Under the pieces are notes generated by a model that did no database searches, was not told the origin of the DNA, and saw only the letters and a list, made by a program, of their open reading frames with translations. Source: Streptomyces albireticuli (lineage in GTDB: Bacteria; Actinomycetota; Actinomycetes; Streptomycetales; Streptomycetaceae). From it: a stretch of 53,662 nucleotides of DNA. The stretch covers positions 1-53,662 of the forward strand of contig NZ_JAJQQS010000028.1 in the NCBI RefSeq assembly GCF_021228125.1, read 5' to 3'. The position numbers and the translations under genes are program-made. Below are positions 26,335-35,513 of this stretch, one piece after another; the first letter of the stretch is position 1; each line of letters starts with the position of its first letter.

Positions 26335-29300
26335 TGACCGACGCCATGTCCCGGCAGACGACGATCGAGGAGAAGCGGCGCGCCCTGCTGGCCCTGCGGC
26401 TGAGGCAGAAGCGCGCGGCGGAGGCCGGCGCCGACCGCATCCGCCCCGTTCCCCGCGACGGGCGGGCGCTCGTACCCTCCTACCAGCAGGAGGGCCTGTG
26501 GTTCCTGCACCAGATGGAGCCGGGATCCCCGGTCTACAACGTACCGTTCGCGCTGCGGCTGCGCGGCCCCTTGGACGTCGGCGCCTTGCGTGAGGCGTTC
26601 CGGCTGCTGGTGGCGCGGCACGAGGCGCTGCGCACCCGCTTCCCGGGCGACGGCGGCGAACCGCGGCTGGTCGTCGAGGACGCGCCCGCTTCCTGGCCGC
26701 TTCCGGTGACCGACTTGTCGGACCTGCCGGAGTCGGCCCGGGAGGAGTTCATACGGAACCGGGCGCAGGAAGAGGCCGTACGCCCCTTCGACCTGGCCAC
26801 CGGGCCCCTGCTCCGGACGAGCCTGTTGCGGTTGTCCGGCACCGACCACGTCCTGCTGATGAGCCTGCACCACGTGATCACCGACGGCTGGTCGACGGGG
26901 ATCATCGTCCAGGACCTCGCCACGCTCTACGACGGTGGGCAACTCCCGGCACTCGACCTCCGAACCGCCGACTTCGCGGCCTGGCAGCGCGAGCGGCTGA
27001 CCGGGGAGGCCCTGGAAGGCCAGCTGTCCTACTGGCGCCGCACGCTGGCCGACCTGCCGGTCGTCGACTTCCCCTCCGACCGGCCCCGCCCCGTGGAACC
27101 GACGTCCTCCGGCGCCACCCTGGAGACGAGCCTGCCGCGGGAACTGGGGGAGGGGCTGCGTGCTCTGGCCCGTACGGAGGGGGCGTCGTTGCTGGCGGTG
27201 CTCCAGGCGGGGTTGCTGACGGTGTTGTCGCGGTACACGGGTCAGGAGGATCTGGCGATCGGGTCGGTGTTCTCCGGGCGCACACGCTCCGAGGTCGAAT
27301 CGCTCGTCGGCCTGTTCGCCAACACGCTCGTTCTGCGGACGAGCACGGCGGGGGATCCGTCGTTCCGTGAGCTGGTGGGCCGTTGCAAGGAGACGGTCCT
27401 CGGTGCGCTGGATCATCAGGACGTGCCGTTCACGATGGTCGTCGACGCGCTCAAGCCCGAGCGTGTCCCCGGCCGTAACCCCCTCTTCCAGATCAGCCTC
27501 ACCCTCCAGGCCGCCGGCACCAGCGGCCGCGGCTTCGCTCTGCCGGGCGTGGAGGCCGAACCCCTCGCCTCCCACGAGATCAGCTCCCGCTTCGACGTCG
27601 GCGTCACGGTGATCGAGACACCGGAAGGCGGCCTGGACGTCGTCATCGAGTACGCGACGGAGCTGTTCGACCGGCCCCGCATGGAGCGGCTGGCCGGTCA
27701 CTTCCGTATGGTCCTGGAGCAGGCCGTGACCGCTCCCGACTCCATGCTGGGTGAGTTGGAGATCCTCGACGCGGCAGAGCGGGAGCAACTGCTGTGGGGG
27801 TGGAACCCCGAACCCGTCACGCGGGAAGAAGACGGGGCGCTGCTGCATGAGCTGGTGGAGCGCTGGGCGGCGGCGGACGCCTCGGCCCCGGCGATGCGCT
27901 TCGAGGGCGCCGAGCTGTCGTACGGGGAGCTGGACACGGAGGCGAACCGGCTGGGCCACCTCCTCCGCGCGGATTTCGGGCTGGGCCCGGACGTGGTGGC
28001 GGGTGTCCTGCTGGAGCGTGGCACGCGGCTGCCGGTGGCACAGCTGGCGGTGCTCAAGGCCGGTGGCGCCTGGTTGCCGCTCGATCCGCAGTACCCCGTG
28101 GAACGCCTGGCCGGCCAGCTCGCGGACGCGGGCACACGCGTCGTCGTGACCACCCGGGCACTGTCCGCGGCACTGCCGGCGGACATGCCTCGCGTATGCC
28201 TCGACGAACCCGCCACCGCGCAACGCCTGGCGCGGACACCCGACTCACCCCTGCCCGGCGGAACGACGCCGGACAACCTCGCCTACCTGATCTACACATC
28301 GGGGTCGACGGGTGCGCCGAAGGGTGTCATGGTGTCGCACCGGGCGGCGGTGAACTTCGTCCTCAACGCGCGGGAGCTGTTCGGTATCGGTCTCGGTGAC
28401 CGGTTGCTGCAGTTCGCGAATCCGGCGTTCGATGTGTCGGTCTTCGACTTCTACGGTGCGTTGGGCTCCGGGGCCACGGTCGTCGGCGCGTCGCGTGAGG
28501 TGCTGCTGGATCCGGATGCGTTGCAGGCGTTGATGGTGCGGGAGCGAGTGTCGGTGGCGGATGTGCCGCCGGCGGTGTTGAGGTTGTTGGATCCTGTGGA
28601 GTTGGTGGATCTGCGGGCGTTGTTCGTGGGGTTGGAGGCCTTTCCGGCGGAGTTGGTGAACCGTTGGTCGAGTGCGAAGCGTGAGTTCCACAATGGTTAC
28701 GGTCCGACCGAGGCGACCGTGGCGTGTGTGGATTATCTGTGCCCGCCCGGTGGGTTGACGGCGTCGCCGCCGATCGGTCGCGCGATGGCCAACCACCGCG
28801 CGTACGTCCTGCACGGCGGCACGTTCGAGCCGATGCCGGTGGGTGTTCCGGGTGAGTTGTTCATCGCGGGTGTCGGTCTGGCCCGGGGCTACCTCGGCCG
28901 CCCTGACCTGACGGCGGAGCGTTTCGTCCCGGATCCCTTCTCCGGCTCGGGTGAGCGGATGTACCGGACGGGTGACGTGGTGCGGTGGCGTGAGGACGGG
29001 AATCTCGAATTCCTGGGCCGCGCGGACCGGCAGATCAAGATCCGTGGGCTGCGCATCGAACCCGGCGAGATCGAACACGCCCTCGCCGGCTGCGAAGGGG
29101 TCCGGCAGGGCACCGTCGTCGTCCACGACTCCGGCACCCCCGCCGCGCGACTGATCGGCTACGTCGTGCCGACCGCCGCCGGAGCGGCCGACGCCGACGG
29201 CATCCGCGCGGCGCTGACGGACCGGCTGCCGCTGCACATGGTCCCGGCTCAGGTGATCGTGATCGACGCGCTTCCCCTGACCCCCAGCGGAAAGCTCGAC

Positions 29301-32300
29301 CGCGCCCGGCTCCCCGCCCCGCGCACCGCCGCGGAGTCACGGAACGAGCCGCCGCGCACCGCCACCGAACGCGCCCTCGCCGACATCTGGCACACCCTGC
29401 TCGACGTGCCCCTGGAGTCCATCGGCGCGCTCGACGGCTTCTTCGACCTGGGCGGCAACTCCCTCCACGCCACCCGCCTCACCTCCCGCATCCGCGACAC
29501 CTTCCACGTGTCCCTCGCTCCCCGCGTCCTGTTCACGCACTCCGCCCTGCGCGACCTCGCCGCCCGTGTCGACCAGGCGCACACCGCCGCACCGGCCGGT
29601 CAGGACGGCGCGGCCGACGACACCGACCGGATCCGCCCCGTCCCCCGCGACGGGCGGCCGCTCGTGCCCTCGTACCAGCAGGAGGGCCTGTGGTTCCTGC
29701 ACCAACTCGACCCCGAATCCCCGGTCTACAACATGCCGTTCGCGCTGCGGCTGAGCGGCCCCCTGGACGCCGGCGCCCTGCGTGAGGCGTTCCGACGGCT
29801 CGTCGGGCGGCACGAGGCGCTACGCACCCGCTTCTCGGGCGAAGGGGAGGAGCCACGGCTGATCGTCGACGAGGCCCCCGCCTCCTGGCCGCTGCCGGTC
29901 ACCGACCTGACCGGTCTGCCGGAACCGGACCGGGAGGAGCGCGTGCGACAGCTCGTGGACGCGGCGGCGGCACGGGCCTTCGACCTGGCCGCCGGTCCTC
30001 TGCTGCGCACGGAGTTGCTGCGGCTCGCCGACACCGACCACGTCCTGCTGATGAGCCTGCACCACGTCGTCACCGACGGCTGGTCGACGGGGATCATCGG
30101 ACAGGAGCTCTCCGCGCTCCACGCCGGTACCGATCTGCCCCCGCTCGCCGTACAGGTCGCTGATTTCGCGGCCTGGCAGCGCGAGCGGCTGACGGGGGAG
30201 GTTCTGGAGGGCCAGTTGTCGTACTGGCGGCGTACGCTGGCGGATCTGCCGGTCGTGGACTTCCCTTCCGACCGGCCCCGCCCTGTGGAGCCGGCGTCCT
30301 CCGGTGCCACTCTGGAGGCGAGTCTGCCGCGGGAACTGGGGGAGGGGCTGCGTGCTCTGGCCCGTACGGAGGGGGCGTCGTTGCTGGCGGTGCTCCAGGC
30401 GGGTCTGCTGACGGTGCTGTCGCGCTACACCGGCCAGGACGACCTGGCGATCGGGTCGGTGTTCTCCGGGCGCACACGCTCCGAGGTCGAATCGCTCGTC
30501 GGCCTGTTCGCCAACACGCTCGTCCTGCGCACCAGCACGGCCGGGGATCCGACGTTCCGTGAGCTGGTCGGTCGCTGCAAGGAGACGGTCCTCGGTGCGC
30601 TGGATCATCAGGACGTGCCGTTCACGATGGTCGTCGACGCGCTCAAGCCCGAGCGTGTCCCCGGCCGCAACCCCCTCTTCCAGATCAGCCTCACCCTCCA
30701 GGCCGCCGACGCCGCCGACGCGCCCTTCCGGTTCGGCTCCACCACCGGCGAGTACGTCGGGACCACCGGCACCCGGGCCCGCTTCGACCTGGCCGTCAGC
30801 GCGAGCGAGTCGGCGGACGGCGCCGTCGCCCTGCAACTGGAGTACGCCACCGAGCTCTACGACCACGACCGCGTGGAGCGGCTCGTCGACCACTTCCGCA
30901 CGGTGCTGGAGCAGGCCGTACGGACCCCTGACGCGCCCATCGGCGGCCTCACCCTCCTCACCGCGGAGGAACAGCGGCGGATGACGGCCTGGAGCACCGC
31001 CCGGCGTACCTGTTCCGCCGACGTCTCCCTGTACGCGCTCTTCGCCGAGCAGGTACGGCTGCGGCCCGGGGCCGTCGCCGTCGTCGACGGCGCGACCCGG
31101 CTCACCTACCGTGAGCTCGACGCCCACGCCGGACGGCTGGCCGCCCGGCTGCGCGAGCGCGGGGTGCGCCGCGGCGACCTCGTGGGCCTGTGCGGCACGC
31201 GCTCGGCCGCCTTCGTCGCCGGCGTCCTGGCGATCCTCCGGGCCGGCGGCGCGTACGTACCGCTCGACCCCGGACACCCGGCCGAGCGACTGGGCTACAT
31301 GATCAAGGACTCCGGCATCGGCGTGCTGCTCGCGGACAGCGCGGCGGAGCTGCCGGACGGCCCGTACGAGCGTGTCCCCCTCGACGTCGGGCGCCCCGCC
31401 GACGGCGACCCCGTACCCGAGCCGGTCACCGTCGGCGGCGACGACCTCGCCTACCTCATCTACACCTCCGGTTCCACGGGTCGCCCCAAGGCCGTGATGG
31501 TCCCCCACGGGAACGTCGTCCGGCTGCTGGCCTCGACCCACGAGTGGTTCGGCTTCGACGAGCGGGACGTGTGGTCGCTCTTCCACTCCTTCGCCTTCGA
31601 CTTCTCCGTCTGGGAGCTGTGGGGCGCTCTCGCCCACGGCGGCCGGCTCGTCGTCGTGCCGTACTGGGAGAGCCGCACACCCGAGGCGTTCTACGAACTC
31701 CTGGAGCGGGAGCGGGTGACCGTCCTGAACCAGACGCCCGCCGCCTTCCGGCAGCTGGTCGCCGTGGACGAGGAACGCGGCGCGGACCTGGCCTTGCGCA
31801 CGGTCGTCTTCGGCGGCGACGCGCTGGACGTCGACGCGGTGCTGCGCTGGTTCGACCGGCACGGCGAGGACGCGCCCCGGCTGGTCAACATGTACGGGAT
31901 CACCGAGACGACCGTGCACGTCACCTACAGCCCCCTCACCCGGGAGCTGCTCACCCGCTCGCCCGGTCCGATCGGGGTGCCGATCCCCGACCTGTCGGTG
32001 TGGGTCGTCGACCGGTCCGGGCAGCTCGCCCCGGCCGGTGTGCCGGGCGAGATGTGGGTGGGCGGACCGGGCGTGGCCCGGGGCTATCTGGGCCGACCCG
32101 ACCTGACCGCGGAGCGCTTCGTCCCCGACCCGTTCGGCGGCGGCGCGGGCCGCCTCTACCGCTCCGGCGACCTCGCGCGGCGGCTGTCCGACGGCACCCT
32201 GGAGTACCTGGGCCGGATCGACCAGCAGGTGAAGATCCGCGGCTTCCGCGTCGAGCCCGGCGAGATCGACGCGGCGCTGGCCGCGCACCCGGAGGTCACC

Positions 32301-33608
32301 GACGCGTTCACCACCGTGCACGGCACCGGCGACGGGCGACGGCTGATCGGCTATGTCGTGCCCGCCCCGGGCGCCGGGCCCGACCTGTCGGCCCGGCTCC
32401 GCGCCCACGCGGGCACGGAGCTGCCGGACTACATGGTGCCGGCGGTGGTGGTGCCGCTGGAGCGCATCCCCCTGACGGACAACGGCAAGGTCGACCGCAA
32501 GGCACTGCCCGCTCCCGAACTCACCGTAGGCGCGCGCTTCGTGGCGCCGCGCACCCCCACCGAGCGGGCCCTCGCCGCCCTGTGGGCGCGGATCCTGGAC
32601 GCCACCCGGGTCGGCGCGCTCGACGGCTTCTTCGACCTGGGCGGCAGCTCCTTGGACCTGATTCGCCTGCGGTTCGCGGTGCGCGAGTCCTTCGGCGCCC
32701 TGCTCGACGTGCGCGCGCTCTACGCGGCGCCCACGGTCGAGGCGATGGCCCGGGCGATCGACGCGCGCACCCCCGCCGCACCGGTCGCGCGGACCGGAGC
32801 CGGGGCGACGCCGCTGGTGACCCTGCGGGCCGAGGGCGGGCGGCCACCGCTCTTCCTCGTGCACGCCGTGGGCGGCGCGGTCGTCCCCTATGTTCCGCTG
32901 GCCCGCCTGCTCGACGCGGACACCCCCGTCCACGCCCTGGAACACCCGGGGTTGCACGACGACGTCCACCACACACCACCGGACCTGGGCGCATTGGCCG
33001 ACACCTATCTGGCCGCCGTGCGCCGCGCGTGGCCCTCCGGCCCGTACCACCTGGGCGGCTGGTCGCTGGGCGGTGCCGTCGCCCTGGAGATGGCCGCCCG
33101 GCTGCGGGCCGCCGGTGCGGAAGTGGCAACGGTGACCCTCCTCGACACCGGCTTCCCGCCAGGGGCCGCCGAGGCGCCCGGCGAGGCCGAGCTGCTGGCC
33201 GCCTTCGTTAACGACCTTGCCGGGCTCCAGGGCGTCGAAGCGCCCGTGGCGGACCTGGACCGGCCGGCCACCGTACCGGCCGGTGAACTGAGGGAAGAGC
33301 TCCTTTCGCTCCTGGAACGCACCGGGCTGATCCCCACCGGGGTGCGCGACGAGGTCCGTACCCGCGTGGCCGTGTTCCTGGCCAACTCCCGGGCGTTCCA
33401 CACGCATCGGCCCACCCCGTACGACGGCCCGATCACCTTGCTGAGCGCCGGGGCGGAGCTGGATGATCAGGTCGACCGGTGGCGGGCCTTCGCGACCGGC
33501 GGCCTGGACCACCACGTGGTCCCGGGGACCCACCACACCATGCTTCAGCACCCGCACCTGCCGGCGCTCGCGCGCACGCTGCGGCGGGTCCTGGGCCACG
33601 AGAAGTGA
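26334..33608 (+). CDS. NRPS C-A-PCP-C-A-PCP-TE
   Basis: 2424 aa. Domain order: C1 (HHVITDG, His179/His180), A1 (YTSGSTGAPKG near 653), PCP1 (Ser1043), C2 (HHVVTDG, His1243/His1244), A2 (YTSGSTGRPKA near 1709), PCP2 (Ser2106), thioesterase (GWSLGG, Ser2244). The A1 pocket is D-V-F-D-F-G-G-V-A, identical to the upstream NRPS. The A2 pocket is D-F-W-N-V-G-M-V-H, the threonine code. Together with the preceding NRPS it would build X-X-Thr and release it by TE hydrolysis or cyclisation. C1 and C2 share long near-identical DNA stretches. No epimerisation domain is present. Confidence 0.95.
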   Translation: MTDAMSRQTTIEEKRRALLALRLRQKRAAEAGADRIRPVPRDGRALVPSYQQEGLWFLHQMEPGSPVYNVPFALRLRGPLDVGALREAFRLLVARHEALRTRFPGDGGEPRLVVEDAPASWPLPVTDLSDLPESAREEFIRNRAQEEAVRPFDLATGPLLRTSLLRLSGTDHVLLMSLHHVITDGWSTGIIVQDLATLYDGGQLPALDLRTADFAAWQRERLTGEALEGQLSYWRRTLADLPVVDFPSDRPRPVEPTSSGATLETSLPRELGEGLRALARTEGASLLAVLQAGLLTVLSRYTGQEDLAIGSVFSGRTRSEVESLVGLFANTLVLRTSTAGDPSFRELVGRCKETVLGALDHQDVPFTMVVDALKPERVPGRNPLFQISLTLQAAGTSGRGFALPGVEAEPLASHEISSRFDVGVTVIETPEGGLDVVIEYATELFDRPRMERLAGHFRMVLEQAVTAPDSMLGELEILDAAEREQLLWGWNPEPVTREEDGALLHELVERWAAADASAPAMRFEGAELSYGELDTEANRLGHLLRADFGLGPDVVAGVLLERGTRLPVAQLAVLKAGGAWLPLDPQYPVERLAGQLADAGTRVVVTTRALSAALPADMPRVCLDEPATAQRLARTPDSPLPGGTTPDNLAYLIYTSGSTGAPKGVMVSHRAAVNFVLNARELFGIGLGDRLLQFANPAFDVSVFDFYGALGSGATVVGASREVLLDPDALQALMVRERVSVADVPPAVLRLLDPVELVDLRALFVGLEAFPAELVNRWSSAKREFHNGYGPTEATVACVDYLCPPGGLTASPPIGRAMANHRAYVLHGGTFEPMPVGVPGELFIAGVGLARGYLGRPDLTAERFVPDPFSGSGERMYRTGDVVRWREDGNLEFLGRADRQIKIRGLRIEPGEIEHALAGCEGVRQGTVVVHDSGTPAARLIGYVVPTAAGAADADGIRAALTDRLPLHMVPAQVIVIDALPLTPSGKLDRARLPAPRTAAESRNEPPRTATERALADIWHTLLDVPLESIGALDGFFDLGGNSLHATRLTSRIRDTFHVSLAPRVLFTHSALRDLAARVDQAHTAAPAGQDGAADDTDRIRPVPRDGRPLVPSYQQEGLWFLHQLDPESPVYNMPFALRLSGPLDAGALREAFRRLVGRHEALRTRFSGEGEEPRLIVDEAPASWPLPVTDLTGLPEPDREERVRQLVDAAAARAFDLAAGPLLRTELLRLADTDHVLLMSLHHVVTDGWSTGIIGQELSALHAGTDLPPLAVQVADFAAWQRERLTGEVLEGQLSYWRRTLADLPVVDFPSDRPRPVEPASSGATLEASLPRELGEGLRALARTEGASLLAVLQAGLLTVLSRYTGQDDLAIGSVFSGRTRSEVESLVGLFANTLVLRTSTAGDPTFRELVGRCKETVLGALDHQDVPFTMVVDALKPERVPGRNPLFQISLTLQAADAADAPFRFGSTTGEYVGTTGTRARFDLAVSASESADGAVALQLEYATELYDHDRVERLVDHFRTVLEQAVRTPDAPIGGLTLLTAEEQRRMTAWSTARRTCSADVSLYALFAEQVRLRPGAVAVVDGATRLTYRELDAHAGRLAARLRERGVRRGDLVGLCGTRSAAFVAGVLAILRAGGAYVPLDPGHPAERLGYMIKDSGIGVLLADSAAELPDGPYERVPLDVGRPADGDPVPEPVTVGGDDLAYLIYTSGSTGRPKAVMVPHGNVVRLLASTHEWFGFDERDVWSLFHSFAFDFSVWELWGALAHGGRLVVVPYWESRTPEAFYELLERERVTVLNQTPAAFRQLVAVDEERGADLALRTVVFGGDALDVDAVLRWFDRHGEDAPRLVNMYGITETTVHVTYSPLTRELLTRSPGPIGVPIPDLSVWVVDRSGQLAPAGVPGEMWVGGPGVARGYLGRPDLTAERFVPDPFGGGAGRLYRSGDLARRLSDGTLEYLGRIDQQVKIRGFRVEPGEIDAALAAHPEVTDAFTTVHGTGDGRRLIGYVVPAPGAGPDLSARLRAHAGTELPDYMVPAVVVPLERIPLTDNGKVDRKALPAPELTVGARFVAPRTPTERALAALWARILDATRVGALDGFFDLGGSSLDLIRLRFAVRESFGALLDVRALYAAPTVEAMARAIDARTPAAPVARTGAGATPLVTLRAEGGRPPLFLVHAVGGAVVPYVPLARLLDADTPVHALEHPGLHDDVHHTPPDLGALADTYLAAVRRAWPSGPYHLGGWSLGGAVALEMAARLRAAGAEVATVTLLDTGFPPGAAEAPGEAELLAAFVNDLAGLQGVEAPVADLDRPATVPAGELREELLSLLERTGLIPTGVRDEVRTRVAVFLANSRAFHTHRPTPYDGPITLLSAGAELDDQVDRWRAFATGGLDHHVVPGTHHTMLQHPHLPALARTLRRVLGHEK
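27030..27500 (+). repeat. Condensation-domain direct repeat, copy 1
   Basis: The C1 latch/solvent-channel region, including LPRELGEGLRALARTEGAS and the following LLAVLQAGLLTVLSRYTGQ, recurs almost identically in C2 at about 30190-30690. At the DNA level runs of tens of bases are the same, with the same G-rich codon choices. This points to recent module duplication or gene conversion. Confidence 0.7.
28297..28980 (+). repeat. A-domain core segment, copy 2
   Basis: Second copy of the A-domain core found at 24955-25640. It encodes the same pocket residues and has similar, though milder, atypical third-position use. Boundaries are approximate. Confidence 0.65.
30190..30690 (+). repeat. Condensation-domain direct repeat, copy 2
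   Basis: C2 counterpart of 27030-27500, nearly identical at DNA level. Boundaries judged by eye. Confidence 0.7.
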
Positions 33609-33621
33609 GGATACGGACGAC

Positions 33622-34953
33622 ATGGGCGAAGCACCGGCCGACGAACGGCCGAGGGGACTGTGGCGGGACGCCGACTTCCTGAAGTTCTGGTCCGCGGAGA
33701 GCCTGTCGATGTTCGGCGCGCAGATCTCCGTCCTGGCGATCCCGCTGCTGGCCGCCACCACCCTGGACGCGACACCTTTCGAGATGGGCGTCGTCAACGC
33801 CGCCCAGTTCGCCCCCTACATGCTCTTCACCCTGCTCGCCGGGGTGTGGATCGACCAGAACAGACGGCGGCCCATCATGATCGGGGCCAACTTCGGCAGG
33901 GCGGTGATCCTCGGGCTCATCCCGCTGCTGACCGCCCTGGACGTGATGGGCATCGGGCTGCTCAGCGTCATCGTCTTCCTCGCCGCCACGCTCACCGTCC
34001 TGTTCGACCTCGCCTATCAGGCGTACATACCCTCCCTGGTCGGGCGCGACCATCTGATAGAGGGCAACGGCAAGCTGGAGGGCAGCCGTTCGCTCGCCCA
34101 GGCCAGCGGGCCCGGTCTGGGCGGTGTGCTGGTCGGACTGGTCACCGCACCCGCCGCGGTCCTCATCAACGCCTGCACCTACCTCGTCTCCGCGGTGTCG
34201 CTGCTGTTCATCCGCCGCCGCGAACCGGCACCCGCGTCCACGGCCACCGAGGGCTCGGTGATCTCCCGCATCGGCACCGGCCTGAGGCTGGTCGGCACCA
34301 ACCCCTACCTGCGGGCCATAGCCGGTGAGGCCGCCACGTACAACCTGTTCAACCAGGGTCTGTGGGCCGTTCTCATCCTGTACTTGACGCGCGAACTGCA
34401 CTTCACCCCCATCACCTTGGGCGTGGTGATGGCGATGACCGGCATCGGCGCCTTCCTGGGCAGCCTGGTCGCCGGGCGGCTGGGCCGCCGGTGGGGCATC
34501 GGCCCCACCATCATGGGGACGATGGTGATCGCCTGTGCCGCGCCGCTGCTCATACCGGCGGCCGGCGGCGGGCGGATCCTCAGCGCCGTCGTCGTCGGCC
34601 TGGCCCTGCTGATCAACGGCATGGGTGTCGTCATCAGTAACATCCAGGTCATCAGCCTGCGTCAGACCGCCGTGTCGTCGGAGATCCTGGGCCGGGCGAA
34701 CGCCGGCTACCGCTTCCTCGTCACCGGCACCGCCGCCCTGGGAGCCCTGCTCGGCGGCTGGCTCGGCGGACTCATCGGCCTGCGCGCCACCCTGGTGGTC
34801 GTCGGCCTGGGCACGCTCAGCGCGCTGGTCTTCATCGCCCGGTCCCCGCTGCCGCGGCTGCGCGACCTGTCCGAGGTCGTGCCGGACGACGGGCGGCGCG
34901 GGGAGCGCGGACCGGGCCCCGCCCCCGTCGTGGAGGCGGGCGACCCCCGCTGA
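33622..34953 (+). CDS. MFS exporter
   Basis: 443 aa integral membrane protein of the EntS/MFS_3-like type. Start ATG at 33622 is 13 nt after the NRPS stop, so it is part of the NRPS transcript. About 11-12 hydrophobic segments are visible, for example ISVLAIPLLAATTLD, IGLLSVIVFLAATLTVLFDL and ILSAVVVGLALLINGMGVV. The intracellular loop WIDQNRRRPIMIGANFGR between TM2 and TM3 is the MFS motif A position. It most likely exports the peptide product and contributes to self-resistance. Confidence 0.9.
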   Translation: MGEAPADERPRGLWRDADFLKFWSAESLSMFGAQISVLAIPLLAATTLDATPFEMGVVNAAQFAPYMLFTLLAGVWIDQNRRRPIMIGANFGRAVILGLIPLLTALDVMGIGLLSVIVFLAATLTVLFDLAYQAYIPSLVGRDHLIEGNGKLEGSRSLAQASGPGLGGVLVGLVTAPAAVLINACTYLVSAVSLLFIRRREPAPASTATEGSVISRIGTGLRLVGTNPYLRAIAGEAATYNLFNQGLWAVLILYLTRELHFTPITLGVVMAMTGIGAFLGSLVAGRLGRRWGIGPTIMGTMVIACAAPLLIPAAGGGRILSAVVVGLALLINGMGVVISNIQVISLRQTAVSSEILGRANAGYRFLVTGTAALGALLGGWLGGLIGLRATLVVVGLGTLSALVFIARSPLPRLRDLSEVVPDDGRRGERGPGPAPVVEAGDPR

Positions 34954-34976
34954 TCCCGCCGATCCCACCGAGAACG

Positions 34977-35019
34977 ACGTACCGCCCGGTGCCGGGCATA
35001 CCGGCACCGGGCGGTACGT
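34977..35019. terminator. Perfect 19-bp hairpin terminator after MFS gene
   Basis: 34977-34995 pairs fully with 35001-35019 around a 5-nt loop GCATA, 24 nt past the MFS stop codon. It closes the NRPS operon and isolates the VOC gene. Confidence 0.9.
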
Positions 35020-35095
35020 GCGTAATATCTGGCCCGGCCCACGGTCCGCACGACCGGGGGCCGTGGCCGCAGGCAATCCGAGAGAACGGAAGACC

Positions 35096-35422
35096 ATGGG
35101 TATCCAGCTCCAGAACGTCGTGATCGACGCGGCCGACGCCGGCAAGCTCGCCGGTTTCTGGGCGGCCGCCACCGGATGGGAGGCGGCCGACTGGTCCAGC
35201 GCGGAGGAGGCCGTCGTCCGCAACCCCGCCGGCGGGCCCCACCTCTACTTCATGCGCGTCCCGGAGGAGCGGGCGGGCAAGAACCGTGTCCACCTCGATG
35301 TCGGCCCGACCGAGGGGAGCTCGGCGAGCCGGGAGATCGAGCGGCTGACCGTCCTGGGCGCCCGCGTGCTCTCCGAGCACGAGAGCCACACCGTGCTCGC
35401 CGACCCGAACACGTCTAAGTAG
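35096..35422 (+). pseudogene. VOC (glyoxalase/bleomycin-resistance fold) gene, 5' part, truncated by element insertion
   Basis: The ATG at 35096 opens a VOC-fold protein: MGIQLQNVVIDAADAGKLAG with FWAAATGWE, then HLYFMRVPEER and NRVHLDVGP (metal-ligand-type His). The last host residues are ESHTVL; the frame then runs into element DNA and stops after ADPNTSK at 35422. The missing end is found intact at 45825-45879. Joining the two gives a 116-aa protein ending GDPEGNEFCVTGERG. The truncated form lacks the final beta strand, with the conserved NEF Glu that usually ligates the metal, so it is probably inactive. It might have been a binding-type resistance protein for the cluster. Confidence 0.88.
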
Positions 35423-35435
35423 CAGTTCTGAGGAT
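35380..35435. other. attL: left junction of the integrated element
   Basis: The 8-bp core CGTGCTCG at 35392-35399 also occurs at the right junction (45825-45832). Left of the core is host VOC coding sequence; right of it is element DNA, with an arm TAGCAGTTCTG at 35420-35430. Confidence 0.8.
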
Positions 35436-35458
35436 ACCGGGGCCGCTCAGGACATGAG

Positions 35459-35499
35459 GAAGCCCCGGCCAGCACTCGGGGTGAATGCCGACCGGGGCC
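35459..35499 (-). terminator. Terminator after the PIMT-type methyltransferase
   Basis: 13-nt arms 35462-35474 and 35486-35498 pair with two G-T wobbles around an 11-nt loop. It lies just past the methyltransferase stop on the minus strand, with TTCCTC following. Confidence 0.6.
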
Positions 35500-35513
35500 A
35501 GTTGCGGGAGCGG

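Noticed and set aside
24900..29100. Insertion sequence or transposon explaining the repeated NRPS DNA
   Set aside because: The repeats encode in-frame NRPS domain segments with no transposase or terminal repeats; recombination between modules explains them.
29820..33797. 1325-aa minus-strand open frame opposite the large NRPS
   Set aside because: Antisense shadow of the NRPS; no motifs, repetitive Gly/Arg/Ala-rich sequence.
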